Assembly (NCBI GenBank): GCA_947504115.1 | Contig: CANNGH010000001.1 | Location: 558,001-622,000 of the forward strand | DNA from: an uncultured Sedimentitalea sp. | GTDB taxonomy: Bacteria > Pseudomonadota > Alphaproteobacteria > Rhodobacterales > Rhodobacteraceae | DNA length: 64,000 nucleotides | Direction of reading: 5' to 3' | Part shown: in pieces, positions 19,919 to 29,254 of the stretch | How the letters are laid out: each line of letters starts with the position of its first letter | How positions within the stretch are numbered: position 1 is the stretch's first letter | Notes under the pieces: model-generated | What the model saw: only the letters and a program-made list of their open reading frames with translations | Databases searched by the model: none | Told to the model about the DNA's origin: nothing | Translations under genes and position numbers: made by a program

Positions 19919-20359
19919 TCATCGGGTCTGGGTGGCGAATTCGAGAACGAGGGTGTTGCAATTCTCTCTCCGCCGGTATTGCACGCGCGCGGTCAGTTCC
20001 TTGATCAGGTGCCAGCCGTAACCGCCTTCGGGCAGGTCTGCGGCTGAACCTGCCGGAGGCACGAAATGGCCTTGCGGCGTCTCGCCATTCGGCAGACCGC
20101 GCCCGCTGTCGCAGATTTCGATGATTACGCCGCGCCTGCATCTGATCCGCGCCGTGACGCGGATATGATCGCGCGACGAGCAGGCCCCATGTTCGACCAC
20201 GTTGTTCACGGCCTCGGCCAGCGCGATCTGCACCGAACCGATATCGTCTTGATGCACCCCATGTGCGGCAAGCCATGCCGCGACCGCCTGTACCGCGGCG
20301 CGCGCCTCTTGCGGTGTGGGCCGGATCACGCGGACAAGGCGGGACGCGATTCGTCCCAT
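19919..20359 (-). CDS. RsbW-like anti-sigma factor / serine kinase (HATPase domain)
   Basis: A 146-residue GHKL ATPase of the anti-sigma kinase type. The N-box IALAEAVNNVVEHG (about 45-58), the G1 box EICDSGRGLP (about 82-91) and a G2-like GGYGWHLIKEL (about 111-121) are visible. In partner-switching systems this protein binds a sigma factor or response regulator and phosphorylates a STAS antagonist. The antagonist gene is directly upstream (18 bases), forming a two-gene unit. No PP2C phosphatase or sigma factor is near. Confidence 0.85.
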   Translation of the reverse strand: MGRIASRLVRVIRPTPQEARAAVQAVAAWLAAHGVHQDDIGSVQIALAEAVNNVVEHGACSSRDHIRVTARIRCRRGVIIEICDSGRGLPNGETPQGHFVPPAGSAADLPEGGYGWHLIKELTARVQYRRRENCNTLVLEFATQTR

Positions 20360-20377
20360 GTCAGTTCACACCCGCAC

Positions 20378-20716
20378 TCATCCGGCAACGCCATCCAGAG
20401 CATCCGCAAGCGTGGGGTAAAGCGCAAAAACCGTATCCATCCGGGTCAGGCGGAATACCTTTTCCACGTTCGGCGCCAGACCGGCCAGATCCATGCGCGA
20501 TCCGCTTTGCAGTTGCTTCATCGTGGCGACGATCGCGCCCAACCCGCTGGAATCGATGAAATCCACCGGCGCGAGGTTCAGGATCACGCGCGCCGGCGGA
20601 TCTGCGGTCTGGGCACGCATCTCCTCCTTGAAGCGGATCGCGCTGGCGGCGTCGATCCGGTCGGAATTGACGGTCACGATGCGGATCTCGGCGGTGTTGG
20701 TGCTGGTCAGGGTCAT
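20378..20716 (-). CDS. STAS-domain anti-sigma factor antagonist
   Basis: A 112-residue single-domain STAS protein. The segment VDFIDSSGLGAIVA near residues 51-64 holds the Ser that the partner kinase phosphorylates in SpoIIAA/RsbV-type antagonists. AAGGAG lies upstream of the ATG at 20716. It is paired with the RsbW-like kinase gene downstream and diverges from the thiolase gene. It probably releases the kinase from its target when dephosphorylated. Confidence 0.85.
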   Translation of the reverse strand: MTLTSTNTAEIRIVTVNSDRIDAASAIRFKEEMRAQTADPPARVILNLAPVDFIDSSGLGAIVATMKQLQSGSRMDLAGLAPNVEKVFRLTRMDTVFALYPTLADALDGVAG

Positions 20717-20811
20717 CAAATCCTGCTCCTTCGTCTGGGTGTTCGCCGGAAACGCTAGACGGCAATCCTTACGATTGGGTATTCAGGACCAAGGCCATTG
20801 GAGGGTTCGAT

Positions 20812-21984
20812 ATGAAAGAGGTTGTCATCGCCGGTGCCGCCCGCACGCCGATGGGCGGGTTCCAGGGGGTTTTCAACGATGTCGGCGCCCCGGAACTGGG
20901 CGGCGCGGCAATTCGCGCCGTGCTTGAAGGCGCGGGTGCGAAAACCGTGGACGAGGTGCTCATGGGCTGCGTTCTGCCCGCCGGACAGGGGCAGGCGCCG
21001 GCGCGGCAGGCCGCATTCGCCGCCGGACTGGGCGAGGAGATTCCCGCGACCACGCTCAACAAGATGTGCGGTTCGGGGATGAAGGCGGCGATGATCGGCT
21101 TTGACCAGATCGCGCTGGGCGGTGCGGAGGTGATGGTGACAGGCGGCATGGAAAGCATGACCAACGCGCCCTACCTGCTGCCCAAGATGCGCGGCGGCGC
21201 GCGGATTGGCCACGCGCAGGTGATCGACCACATGTTCCTTGACGGGTTGGAAGACGCCTATGACAAGGGCCGGCTGATGGGCACCTTTGCCGAAGATTGC
21301 GCCGAGGCGTTCCAGTTCACCCGCGAGGCGCAGGACGAATACGCGCTGCGCTCGCTTTCCAGCGCGATAGAGGCGCAGGAGTCCGGTGCCTTCGCCGACG
21401 AGATCACGGCGGTTCCGGTCAAGACCCGCAAGGGCGAATTGACGGTCGATGCCGACGAACAGCCCGCAAGCGCCCGGCCCGAAAAGATCCCGACGCTGAA
21501 GCCCGCCTTTCGCAAGGACGGCACGGTGACGGCGGCCAATTCGTCGTCGATCTCGGATGGGGCGGCGGCGCTGGTTCTGGCCTCGGCCGAGGCTGCCGAG
21601 CGGCGCGGCCTGAATGTGCGCGCCCGCATCCTCGGCCATGCCAGTCACGCGCAGGCACCGGGCCTGTTCACCACCGCGCCTGTTCCTGCGGCGCAGAAGC
21701 TGCTGGAGCGTATCGGCTGGAGCAAGGACGACGTGGACCTGTGGGAGGTGAACGAGGCATTCGCGGTGGTGCCCATGGCCTTCATGCACGAAATGGGCCT
21801 GCCGCGCGACATCGTGAACGTCAATGGCGGCGCCTGCGCGCTGGGCCATCCCATCGGCGCCTCGGGCGCGCGGATCATGGTGACGTTGCTGAACGCGTTG
21901 GAAAAGCGCGGCCTGAAGCGCGGTGTCGCTGCCATCTGCATCGGCGGCGGCGAGGCCACCGCCATCGCCATCGAGCGGACCTAG
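20812..21984 (+). CDS. Acetyl-CoA C-acyltransferase (thiolase)
   Basis: A 390-residue thiolase. Nucleophilic Cys86 lies in NKMCGSGMKAA, His in CALGHPIGASG near 346 and the second Cys in AICIGGGEA near 376. The NEAFAVVPMAFM segment is thiolase-typical. It condenses or cleaves acetoacetyl-CoA and 3-ketoacyl-CoA, and could feed PHA synthesis or beta-oxidation. It stands alone, with no acetoacetyl-CoA reductase (phaB) adjacent, so biosynthetic versus degradative use is not decided. Confidence 0.92.
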   Translation: MKEVVIAGAARTPMGGFQGVFNDVGAPELGGAAIRAVLEGAGAKTVDEVLMGCVLPAGQGQAPARQAAFAAGLGEEIPATTLNKMCGSGMKAAMIGFDQIALGGAEVMVTGGMESMTNAPYLLPKMRGGARIGHAQVIDHMFLDGLEDAYDKGRLMGTFAEDCAEAFQFTREAQDEYALRSLSSAIEAQESGAFADEITAVPVKTRKGELTVDADEQPASARPEKIPTLKPAFRKDGTVTAANSSSISDGAAALVLASAEAAERRGLNVRARILGHASHAQAPGLFTTAPVPAAQKLLERIGWSKDDVDLWEVNEAFAVVPMAFMHEMGLPRDIVNVNGGACALGHPIGASGARIMVTLLNALEKRGLKRGVAAICIGGGEATAIAIERT

Positions 21985-22028
21985 GCCGGGGCAAGACAGG
22001 GCTTGCCCGAATCTTTGTTTCGGCGCAC

Positions 22029-22054
22029 CGTGAAATTATCACGCGTTTTTTCAC
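22029..22054. promoter_or_regulatory. Candidate operator for the XRE-cupin regulator
   Basis: Two overlapping palindromic arrangements lie 13-38 bases before the regulator start: CGTGA-N5-TCACG (22029-22043), and GTGAAA paired with TTTCAC at 22049-22054. A position at the start of a regulator gene suggests autoregulation. Binding is not shown. Confidence 0.4.
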
Positions 22055-22066
22055 GGGGCCGCGCCG

Positions 22067-22639
22067 ATGCAGCACCAGAAGCCGCCTTCTGCGCGCCAAT
22101 CCGGCGCTAATCTGCGCGCCCTGCGCAAGGCGCGGGGATTGACGCTGGCGCAACTTGCCGGGCGGTTGGGGCGCTCGGTCGGCTGGCTCAGCCAGGTGGA
22201 GCGTGACCTCTCCGGCCTCGCGCCCGACGATCTGAACGAGATCGCGGCGGCGCTCGACGTCTCACCGTCGATGCTGTGCGCGCAAGCCGATGCGCCCGCG
22301 CTGGAGGCCGGTTACATCGTGCGGCGGAATGCGCGCCGCCCCATCGGGCCGCGTATCCCGGGGCTGGTGGAGGAGCTGCTTTCACCCGATCTGACCGATG
22401 ATTTCGAGGTGGTCCATTCCACATTCGCCCCCCATAGCCGCCTGTCCCGTCCGGTCAGCCGTCCGACGCAGGAGGTGGGGTTCCTGCTGTCCGGGCGGCT
22501 TGATCTGGTGATCGCGGACCGGCGGTTCACGATCCATGCGGGCGACTCTTTCCGCATCCGGGGCGAGATGTTCCAGTGGATCAACCCCCATGACCAACCG
22601 GCGGCGGCGATCTGGGTGATCGCGCCGCCGATCTATTGA
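22067..22639 (+). CDS. XRE-family transcriptional regulator with C-terminal cupin
   Basis: A 190-residue protein. An N-terminal helix-turn-helix (ANLRALRKARGLTLAQLAGR, about 11-62) is followed by a cupin domain (about 110-190, with GFLLSGRLDLVI and IHAGDSFRIRGE). HTH-cupin regulators sense small metabolites; in this context the ligand may be a methylated amine or its product. The gene is followed after 24 bases by the first dehydrogenase, in the same direction. Likely local regulator of the downstream demethylation genes and of itself. Confidence 0.85.
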   Translation: MQHQKPPSARQSGANLRALRKARGLTLAQLAGRLGRSVGWLSQVERDLSGLAPDDLNEIAAALDVSPSMLCAQADAPALEAGYIVRRNARRPIGPRIPGLVEELLSPDLTDDFEVVHSTFAPHSRLSRPVSRPTQEVGFLLSGRLDLVIADRRFTIHAGDSFRIRGEMFQWINPHDQPAAAIWVIAPPIY

Positions 22640-22663
22640 CGCCCATGCAAGGGAGCAGGACCA

Positions 22664-25108
22664 ATGAGCGAAGTCACGGAAACGGCCCGTGTGGTGATCA
22701 TCGGCGGCGGCGCGGTCGGGGCATCGGCGCTCTATCATCTGGCGCTTGCAGGCTGGTCCGACTGCCTGCTGCTGGAAAAGAACGAGTTGACTGCAGGCAG
22801 CACCTGGCACGCGGCGGGCAACGTGCCGACGTTCTCGACCTCGTGGTCGGTGATGAACATGCAGCGCTATTCCACCGAACTTTATCGCGGGCTGGGCGAG
22901 GCGGTGGATTACCCGATGAACTATCACGTCACCGGATCGCTGCGGCTGGGCCACAGCCGCGAGCGGGTGCAGGAATTTCAGCGCGCGCGCGGCATGGGCC
23001 GCTATCAGGGCATGGATATCGAGATGCTGAGCCCGAAAGAGGCGCAGGCGCTTTATCCGTTCCTCGAACTGCACGATCTGGCGGGGGTGCTCTATGATCC
23101 CCATGACGGCGATATCGACCCGGCGCAACTGACGCAGGCGCTGGCCAAGGGCGCGCGCGATCTGGGTTGTCGGGTCGAACGCTTCCGTCCCGCGACGGGC
23201 ATCAGCCGCAAGGATGGCGAATGGATCGTGCACACGGCCAAGGGCGATATTGGCTGCGAATACGTGGTCAATGCTGCGGGCTATTATGCCCAGCGGGTGG
23301 GCGAGTGGTTCCGGCCGTTCGGCGGGCGCAGAGTGCCGATGATGGTGATGAGCCATCAATATCTGCTGACCGATGAAATCCCCGAAATCGCGGAGTGGAC
23401 CCGCGAACACGGCAAGCTGCCACTGCTGCGCGACGTGGACAGCTCCTATTACCTGCGGCAGGAAAAGACCGGGCTGAACCTTGGCCCCTACGAGCGCAAT
23501 TGCCGCGCGCATTGGGTGACTCCCGACGATCCCATGCCCGAGGATTTCAGTTTTCAGCTTTACCCGGACGATCTGGAACGGCTGGAATGGTATATCGAGG
23601 ACGCCATGGCCCGCGTGCCGCTGCTGGGACAGGCCGGGATCAACAAGGTGATCAACGGCCCGATCCCCTATGCGCCCGACGGGCTGCCGCTGATCGGGCC
23701 TATGCCCGGTGTGCCCAATGCGTTCGAGGCGTGCGTCTTTACCTTCGGCATCGCGCAGGCGGGTGGCGCGGGCAAGGTGCTGGCCGAGTGGATCGTTGAG
23801 GGTGCGACGGAATGGGACATGTGGGCCTGCGATCCCCGACGTTACACGGCTTACGCTGACGAGGATTACTGCATCGCCAAGGGCAAGGAGGTCTATGGTC
23901 ACGAATATGCCATGCATTTCCCCTGGCACGAATGGCCGGCGGGGCGTGACAAGCGGCTGTCGCCCCTGCACGAGCGCCTGAAGGCGGCGGGCGCGCAGTT
24001 CGGCCCCTATAACGGCTGGGAACGCGCCAACTGGTTCGCGCAACCCGGTGACGACACGTCCGAGGAAGCAACCCAGACCTGGGACCGTACCGGCCCGTGG
24101 GAGAAGCGCATCCGCGAGGAATGCCACGCAGTGCGCGACGGTGTCGGGGTTCTGGACCTGCCCGGATTTTCGCGCTTCAACCTTTCCGGCGCGGGCGCGG
24201 CGGATTGGCTGCTGGGCCGTATCGCAGGCAGTTTGCCCAAGGTCGGGCGCATGGCGTTGGCCTATTTCCCGGACCAGCGCGGGCGGATCCTGACGGAAAT
24301 GTCGGTGCTGCGCCACGACACCGATTTCTTTACTTTGATCACTGCCGCCGCCGCGCAATGGCACGATTACGAGCTGTTGAAAAACGCGCTGCCGGAGGGT
24401 CTGAACCTGAACGACCATTCCGCGGATTACTCCACCCTGATCGTCACGGGGCCGAAGTCGCGCGATCTGTTCGAAGGTCTGGACACAAAGGCCGATCTGG
24501 CCCTGCCGTGGCTGTCGCATCAGCCCGCCACGATCAAGGGCATCGATTGCGCATTGGCCCGCGTCAGCTTTGCCGGGGAACTCGGCTGGGAAATCCATGC
24601 CGCGAACGGGAATATCCCGGCGCTCTATGAGGCGGTGATCGCGGCAGGGGCGAAACCATTTGGCATGTATGCGCTGAATTGCCTTCGCATCGAAAAGGGT
24701 TATCGCGCGTGGAAGGGCGATCTGACCAGCGATTACACGCTGCTCGAAGGAGGATTGGACCGCTTCATCACGCTGGACAAGAAGCAGGATTTTCCCGGCA
24801 AGGCCGCGCTCTTGCGCGAGAAGCAGCAGGGCAGTGCCAAGCGGTTCGTGACATTGGTCGTCGATGCCGATGCGGCGGACGCCCCGTTCATGTCAACACT
24901 CTGGCATGACGGCGACATCGTCGGCGAAACCACATCAGGGGCATGGGGCTACCGCGTCAATGCATCCATCGCGCTGGGCATGATCCGCAGCGATCTGGCC
25001 GTTGCGGGCACGGAAATCGAGGTGGAAATCTACGGCGAACGCTGCCGCGCCATCGTCCAGCCCGACGAACCGCTCTGGGATCCGAAAAACGAAAGGCTGC
25101 GCGCATGA
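22664..25108 (+). CDS. Dimethylglycine/sarcosine dehydrogenase-like FAD-GcvT protein, copy 1
   Basis: An 814-residue two-part enzyme. The N-terminal DAO-type FAD domain (about 1-390) has GGGAVG at 14-19 and His49 in STWHAAGN, the position of covalent FAD attachment in dimethylglycine and sarcosine dehydrogenases. The C-terminal half is the GcvT-type folate-binding region (about 430-800; e.g. SFAGELGWEIHA, LRIEKGYRAWKGD). The family removes N-methyl groups and passes the C1 unit to tetrahydrofolate. Its stop overlaps the methyltransferase start (ATGA). It differs clearly from copy 2 (26019-28457), for example AGNVPTF after the FAD His. Confidence 0.88.
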   Translation: MSEVTETARVVIIGGGAVGASALYHLALAGWSDCLLLEKNELTAGSTWHAAGNVPTFSTSWSVMNMQRYSTELYRGLGEAVDYPMNYHVTGSLRLGHSRERVQEFQRARGMGRYQGMDIEMLSPKEAQALYPFLELHDLAGVLYDPHDGDIDPAQLTQALAKGARDLGCRVERFRPATGISRKDGEWIVHTAKGDIGCEYVVNAAGYYAQRVGEWFRPFGGRRVPMMVMSHQYLLTDEIPEIAEWTREHGKLPLLRDVDSSYYLRQEKTGLNLGPYERNCRAHWVTPDDPMPEDFSFQLYPDDLERLEWYIEDAMARVPLLGQAGINKVINGPIPYAPDGLPLIGPMPGVPNAFEACVFTFGIAQAGGAGKVLAEWIVEGATEWDMWACDPRRYTAYADEDYCIAKGKEVYGHEYAMHFPWHEWPAGRDKRLSPLHERLKAAGAQFGPYNGWERANWFAQPGDDTSEEATQTWDRTGPWEKRIREECHAVRDGVGVLDLPGFSRFNLSGAGAADWLLGRIAGSLPKVGRMALAYFPDQRGRILTEMSVLRHDTDFFTLITAAAAQWHDYELLKNALPEGLNLNDHSADYSTLIVTGPKSRDLFEGLDTKADLALPWLSHQPATIKGIDCALARVSFAGELGWEIHAANGNIPALYEAVIAAGAKPFGMYALNCLRIEKGYRAWKGDLTSDYTLLEGGLDRFITLDKKQDFPGKAALLREKQQGSAKRFVTLVVDADAADAPFMSTLWHDGDIVGETTSGAWGYRVNASIALGMIRSDLAVAGTEIEVEIYGERCRAIVQPDEPLWDPKNERLRA

Positions 25109-25998
25109 GTGACATCACCCTGCTGGACGGCGCCATCGGGCAGGAACTGGTCAACCGCGCGGGCGACCGGGCAACGCCGCTCTGGTCGACGCGGGTGATG
25201 ATGGACCATCCCGATCTGGTCGGTGCCGTGCATTCGGACTACTTCGCCGCAGGGGCCACCATCGCCACGACGAACACCTACGCGCTGCACCGCTCGCGTC
25301 TGGCGCGGGCCGGGCTTGAAAATGAACTTGTCGCGCTGATTGATACCGCGCTGACACAGGCCGAAACGGCGCGCGAGACACATGGCGGGCGTATCGCGGC
25401 TTCGCTCGGACCGCTGTATGCCTCTTACCGGCCCGATCTGAAGCCTGACCCGGATGAGGCAGCGCCGAAATTCGCAGAGCTTGTGCAGATCATGGACCCG
25501 CGCGTCGATCTGTTCCTGATCGAGACCGTATCCTCGCTGCGAGAGGCCGAAGGCGCCCTGCGCGGCACCGCGGGCTGCAGCAAACCGGTCTGGCTGGCGC
25601 TGACGATGCAGGACGACGACGGCACCCGCCTGCGCTCGGGCGAGGCGCTGGCGGATATCGCGGCGCTGGTCGACCTGTTCCAACCCGCAGCCGTGCTGCT
25701 GAACTGTTCCCGCCCCGAGGCGATCAGCCAGGGACTGGACCACTTGAAACCGCTTGGCCGCCCGTTTGGAGCCTATGCCAACGGCTTCACCCATATCACG
25801 GACGCGTTTCTGAAAGACGCACCCACCGTTGATGCATTGGATCAACGAACCGATCTAGCGCCTTCATATTATGCGGATTTCACCATGGACTGGATCGAGC
25901 GTGGCGCCACCATCGTCGGTGGCTGTTGCGAGGTCGGCCCCGATCACATCGCTGAAATGGCCCGGCGACTGCGCGCCGCCTGGCATCGCATCGTCTGA
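25105..25998 (+). CDS. Homocysteine S-methyltransferase family protein (betaine-type)
   Basis: A 297-residue barrel enzyme of the homocysteine S-methyltransferase family. The three zinc-binding cysteines that activate homocysteine are present: Cys201 in LLNCSRPEA and Cys274/Cys275 in GGCCEVGPDH. The ATG at 25105 overlaps the upstream stop. Lodged between two dimethylglycine-dehydrogenase-like genes, it may use glycine betaine or a similar onium compound as methyl donor to make methionine, leaving a dimethylated amine for the dehydrogenases. S-methylmethionine is an alternative donor. The role is inference from context. Confidence 0.85.
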   Translation: MSDITLLDGAIGQELVNRAGDRATPLWSTRVMMDHPDLVGAVHSDYFAAGATIATTNTYALHRSRLARAGLENELVALIDTALTQAETARETHGGRIAASLGPLYASYRPDLKPDPDEAAPKFAELVQIMDPRVDLFLIETVSSLREAEGALRGTAGCSKPVWLALTMQDDDGTRLRSGEALADIAALVDLFQPAAVLLNCSRPEAISQGLDHLKPLGRPFGAYANGFTHITDAFLKDAPTVDALDQRTDLAPSYYADFTMDWIERGATIVGGCCEVGPDHIAEMARRLRAAWHRIV

Positions 25999-26018
25999 GG
26001 ATGCAGAGGACAAAGACC

Positions 26019-28457
26019 ATGCCCGATCTTCCCGACACGGCCCGCGTGGTCATCATCGGCGGCGGAATCGTCGGCTGCTCGGTCGCCTATCACCTGACAA
26101 AACTGGGCTGGCGCGATGTCGTTCTGCTGGAGCGCAAGCAACTGACCAGCGGCACCACATGGCACGCCGCCGGGCTGATCGCGCAACTGCGCGCCACCGC
26201 CAACATGACCCGGCTGGCGAAATACTCACAGGAACTTTACGGCGAACTCGAGGCCGAAACCGGAATCGCCACCGGCTTTCGCCGGGTCGGGTCGATAACC
26301 GCCGCGCTGACCCGCGAGCGGCTGGAGGAACTGCACCGGCAAGCCGCCATGGCGCGGGCCTTCGGCGTCGAGGTCGAAGAGATCGCCCCGGACGAGATCG
26401 CGGCACGCTATCCGCATTTGAACATCGACGGCGCGCGCGGAGGCGTCTGGCTGCCCAGGGACGGGCAGGGTGATCCGGGCAACATCGCGTTGGCGCTGGC
26501 CAAGGGTGCGCGGCAGCGGGGCGCGCGGATTGCCGAACACACGCGCGTCACCGGCCTGACCCGCAACGGGCGGCGCGTCACCGGGGTCGATTGGCAGGGG
26601 CGCGAAGGGCGCGGCCACATCGCCTGCGAACACGTAGTCAATTGCGCCGGCATGTGGGGTCACGCGGTCGGGCGCATGGCGGGCGTCAACGTGCCGCTTC
26701 AGGCGTGCGAGCATTTCTATATCGTGTCCGAGCCGATCCCGGGGCTTGGCCCGCTGCCGGTGCTGCGGGTGCCCGATGAATGCGCCTATTACAAGGAAGA
26801 CGCGGGCAAGATGATGCTGGGCGCGTTCGAACCCGTCGCCAAGCCCTGGGGGCCGATCCCGCTGGATTTCGAGTTCGATCAGCTGCCCGAGGATTTCGAC
26901 CATTTCGAGCCGATCCTGGAACTGGCGGTGAACCGGATGCCGATGCTGGGGCAGGCGGGGATACATACGTTCTTTAACGGCCCCGAAAGCTTTACGCCGG
27001 ACAATGCCTATCATCTGGGCCTCGCGCCCGAGATGGACAATGTCTGGGTCGCCGCCGGGTTCAACTCGGTCGGCATCCAGTCTGCGGGCGGCGCGGGCAT
27101 GGCGCTGGCGCAATGGATGGAGGATGGGCAGAAACCGTTCGATCTGGGTGACGTCGACATCGCGCGGATGCAGCCGTTTCAGGGCAATCGCCGCTATCTG
27201 CGCGAGCGCGCCAGCGAAACGCTGGGGCTGCTCTATGCCGATCACTTCCCCTATCGGCAAAAGACCAGCGCGCGCGGCATAAGGCGCAGCCCGTTTCACG
27301 CGCAACTGGCCGAGCGCGGCGCGGTGTTCGGCGAACTGGCCGGGTGGGAGCGCGCCAACTGGTTCGCGCGACCGGGGCAGGACCCGGCATATGAATACGG
27401 TTGGAAACGGCAGAATTTCTTTGACAACGTCGCGCAGGAACTGGCGGTAGTGCGTAACGGTGTCGCCATGTATGACATGTCGTCTTTCGGCAAACTGCGT
27501 GTCGAGGGGCCGGATGCCGAAGCCTTCCTCAACCATGTCTGCGGTGCCGACATGGCGGTGCCGCCGGGCAGGATCGTCTATACGCAATTCCTCAACCCGC
27601 GCGGCGGGATCGAGGCGGATGTGACCGTGACGCGCCTGTCCGAAACCGTCTATCTGGTGGTGACGCCCGCCGCCACACGGCTGGCCGATGAAACCTGGAT
27701 GCGCCGCCATCTGGACGACCGGCGCGTGATCATCACAGATGTCACCGCAAGCGAAGGCGTGCTGGCCGTGATGGGCCCGAAATCGCGCGACCTGATGCGG
27801 GCGGTATCGCCAGACGATTTCTCGAACGCCGCCAACCCCTTCGGCAGCGCGCAACAGATCGAACTCGGCCTCGGCCTCGCGCGGGCGCATCGCGTGTCCT
27901 ATGTTGGCGAGTTGGGGTGGGAGGTCTATGTCAGCGCCGACATGGCCGCCCATGCCTTCGAAACCCTATGGCAGGCGGGTTTGGGCATGGGGTTGAAACT
28001 GGCGGGCATGCACATGATGGATTGCGCGCGCATGGAAAAGGGGTTCCGGCATTTCGGCCACGACATCACCTGCGAGGATCACGTGCTCGAGGCCGGGCTG
28101 GGGTTTGCGGTGAAATCGGAGAAGCCGGATTTCATCGGCCGCGACGCGGTCCGGCGCAAGCGCGAGACCGGGCTGCAGCGCCGACTGGTGCAATTCCGCC
28201 TTCGCGATCCCGAGCCGCTCTTGTATCACAACGAGCCGATCCTGCGCGATGGCCGGATCGTCGGCTACCTGAGTTCCGGCGCCTACGGCCATCACGTCGG
28301 CGCGGCGCTGGGGATGGGCTATGTGCCCTGCAAGGGGGAAAGCGCGGCGGAACTGCTGGCCTCGGCCTACGAAATCGACGTCGCGGGCACGCGCGTGGCG
28401 GCCCAAGCGTCGCTGAAACCGTTCCACGACCCGGAATCCGTGCGGATGCGCACCTGA
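26019..28457 (+). CDS. Dimethylglycine/sarcosine dehydrogenase-like FAD-GcvT protein, copy 2
   Basis: An 812-residue protein with the same layout as copy 1: FAD-binding GGGIVG at 14-19, His49 in TTWHAAGL for covalent FAD, then the GcvT-type half (SYVGELGWEVYV, MDCARMEKGFRHFG). It is a recognisable but divergent paralogue, so the pair could act on successive methylated intermediates (for example dimethylglycine then sarcosine) or different amines. The ATG at 26019 follows AGAGGA; an ATG at 26001 would add six residues. It is the last gene of the cluster. Confidence 0.88.
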   Translation: MPDLPDTARVVIIGGGIVGCSVAYHLTKLGWRDVVLLERKQLTSGTTWHAAGLIAQLRATANMTRLAKYSQELYGELEAETGIATGFRRVGSITAALTRERLEELHRQAAMARAFGVEVEEIAPDEIAARYPHLNIDGARGGVWLPRDGQGDPGNIALALAKGARQRGARIAEHTRVTGLTRNGRRVTGVDWQGREGRGHIACEHVVNCAGMWGHAVGRMAGVNVPLQACEHFYIVSEPIPGLGPLPVLRVPDECAYYKEDAGKMMLGAFEPVAKPWGPIPLDFEFDQLPEDFDHFEPILELAVNRMPMLGQAGIHTFFNGPESFTPDNAYHLGLAPEMDNVWVAAGFNSVGIQSAGGAGMALAQWMEDGQKPFDLGDVDIARMQPFQGNRRYLRERASETLGLLYADHFPYRQKTSARGIRRSPFHAQLAERGAVFGELAGWERANWFARPGQDPAYEYGWKRQNFFDNVAQELAVVRNGVAMYDMSSFGKLRVEGPDAEAFLNHVCGADMAVPPGRIVYTQFLNPRGGIEADVTVTRLSETVYLVVTPAATRLADETWMRRHLDDRRVIITDVTASEGVLAVMGPKSRDLMRAVSPDDFSNAANPFGSAQQIELGLGLARAHRVSYVGELGWEVYVSADMAAHAFETLWQAGLGMGLKLAGMHMMDCARMEKGFRHFGHDITCEDHVLEAGLGFAVKSEKPDFIGRDAVRRKRETGLQRRLVQFRLRDPEPLLYHNEPILRDGRIVGYLSSGAYGHHVGAALGMGYVPCKGESAAELLASAYEIDVAGTRVAAQASLKPFHDPESVRMRT

Positions 28458-28493
28458 CTTGCCCTCGCTGTGCCGCCCGGATAGGCAGGCGCC

Positions 28494-29144
28494 ATGCAAC
28501 CGGGATTTGATTACAACCCGCCCGACACGCCGCTCGACATCCTGCACGAGGATGCGCAGCTGCTCGCGGTGAACAAGCCGCCGGGCCTGCTGACGGTGCC
28601 GGGCAAGGGGCCGGAGCTGCGCGATTGCCTGATCGAACGCCTGCGCGTCGTGTTTCCCGACGTGCTTCTGGTGCATCGGCTGGACCGGGACACGTCCGGC
28701 GTGATGGTCTTTGCCCTGACGCCCCATGCGCAACGCCATCTCAGCCGACAGTTCGAGCGGCGTCACGCGAAAAAGACCTATCTGGCAAGGCTCTCCGGGC
28801 GCCTGGAGCCGAAAACCGGCACCGTCGATCTGCCGCTGACCGTCGATTGGCAAAACCGCCCGCGCCAGATGGTCTGCCACGACATGGGGCGCGCGGCGCA
28901 AACGGATTGGCGCGTGCTGCACCACGAGGGCGATACGACGCGCGTGCGCCTGATGCCGCGCACCGGGCGCAGCCACCAGTTGCGGGTTCACATGCTGGCC
29001 TTGGGCCATCCCATTCTGGGTGATCCGCTCTATGCCGACGGCGCGGCGGCGCATCCCCGGTTGATGTTGCATTCCGAGGAACTGCGCCTCAAACATCCCG
29101 AGGGCGGCACCGCGCTGAAATTCCGTATGAAAGCCGATTTCTGA
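28494..29144 (+). CDS. RluA-family RNA pseudouridine synthase
   Basis: A 216-residue enzyme isomerising uridine in RNA. The catalytic motif HRLDRDTSG (Asp64), the AVNKPPGLLTVPG motif (about 25-37) and the RTGRSHQLRVHM motif (about 156-167) are present. It lacks an N-terminal S4 domain, as in RluA (23S U746 and tRNA U32) rather than RluC/RluD. The short length (about 220) fits RluA. It is a single gene convergent with the aldehyde dehydrogenase. Confidence 0.9.
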   Translation: MQPGFDYNPPDTPLDILHEDAQLLAVNKPPGLLTVPGKGPELRDCLIERLRVVFPDVLLVHRLDRDTSGVMVFALTPHAQRHLSRQFERRHAKKTYLARLSGRLEPKTGTVDLPLTVDWQNRPRQMVCHDMGRAAQTDWRVLHHEGDTTRVRLMPRTGRSHQLRVHMLALGHPILGDPLYADGAAAHPRLMLHSEELRLKHPEGGTALKFRMKADF

Positions 29145-29254
29145 CCCGAAAGGCCATCGTTTCGGCGCGGGGCGCACCTGTATTTCCACTTTCGGAAAAA
29201 TACCCCCGCCGGAGGCACGAAAATTTTTCGCGCGGCGGCGGGGGCGGGCAATGT

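Noticed and set aside
22382-24598. A 738-codon minus-strand frame antisense to the first FAD-GcvT gene.
   Set aside because: Antisense shadow of a clear enzyme gene.
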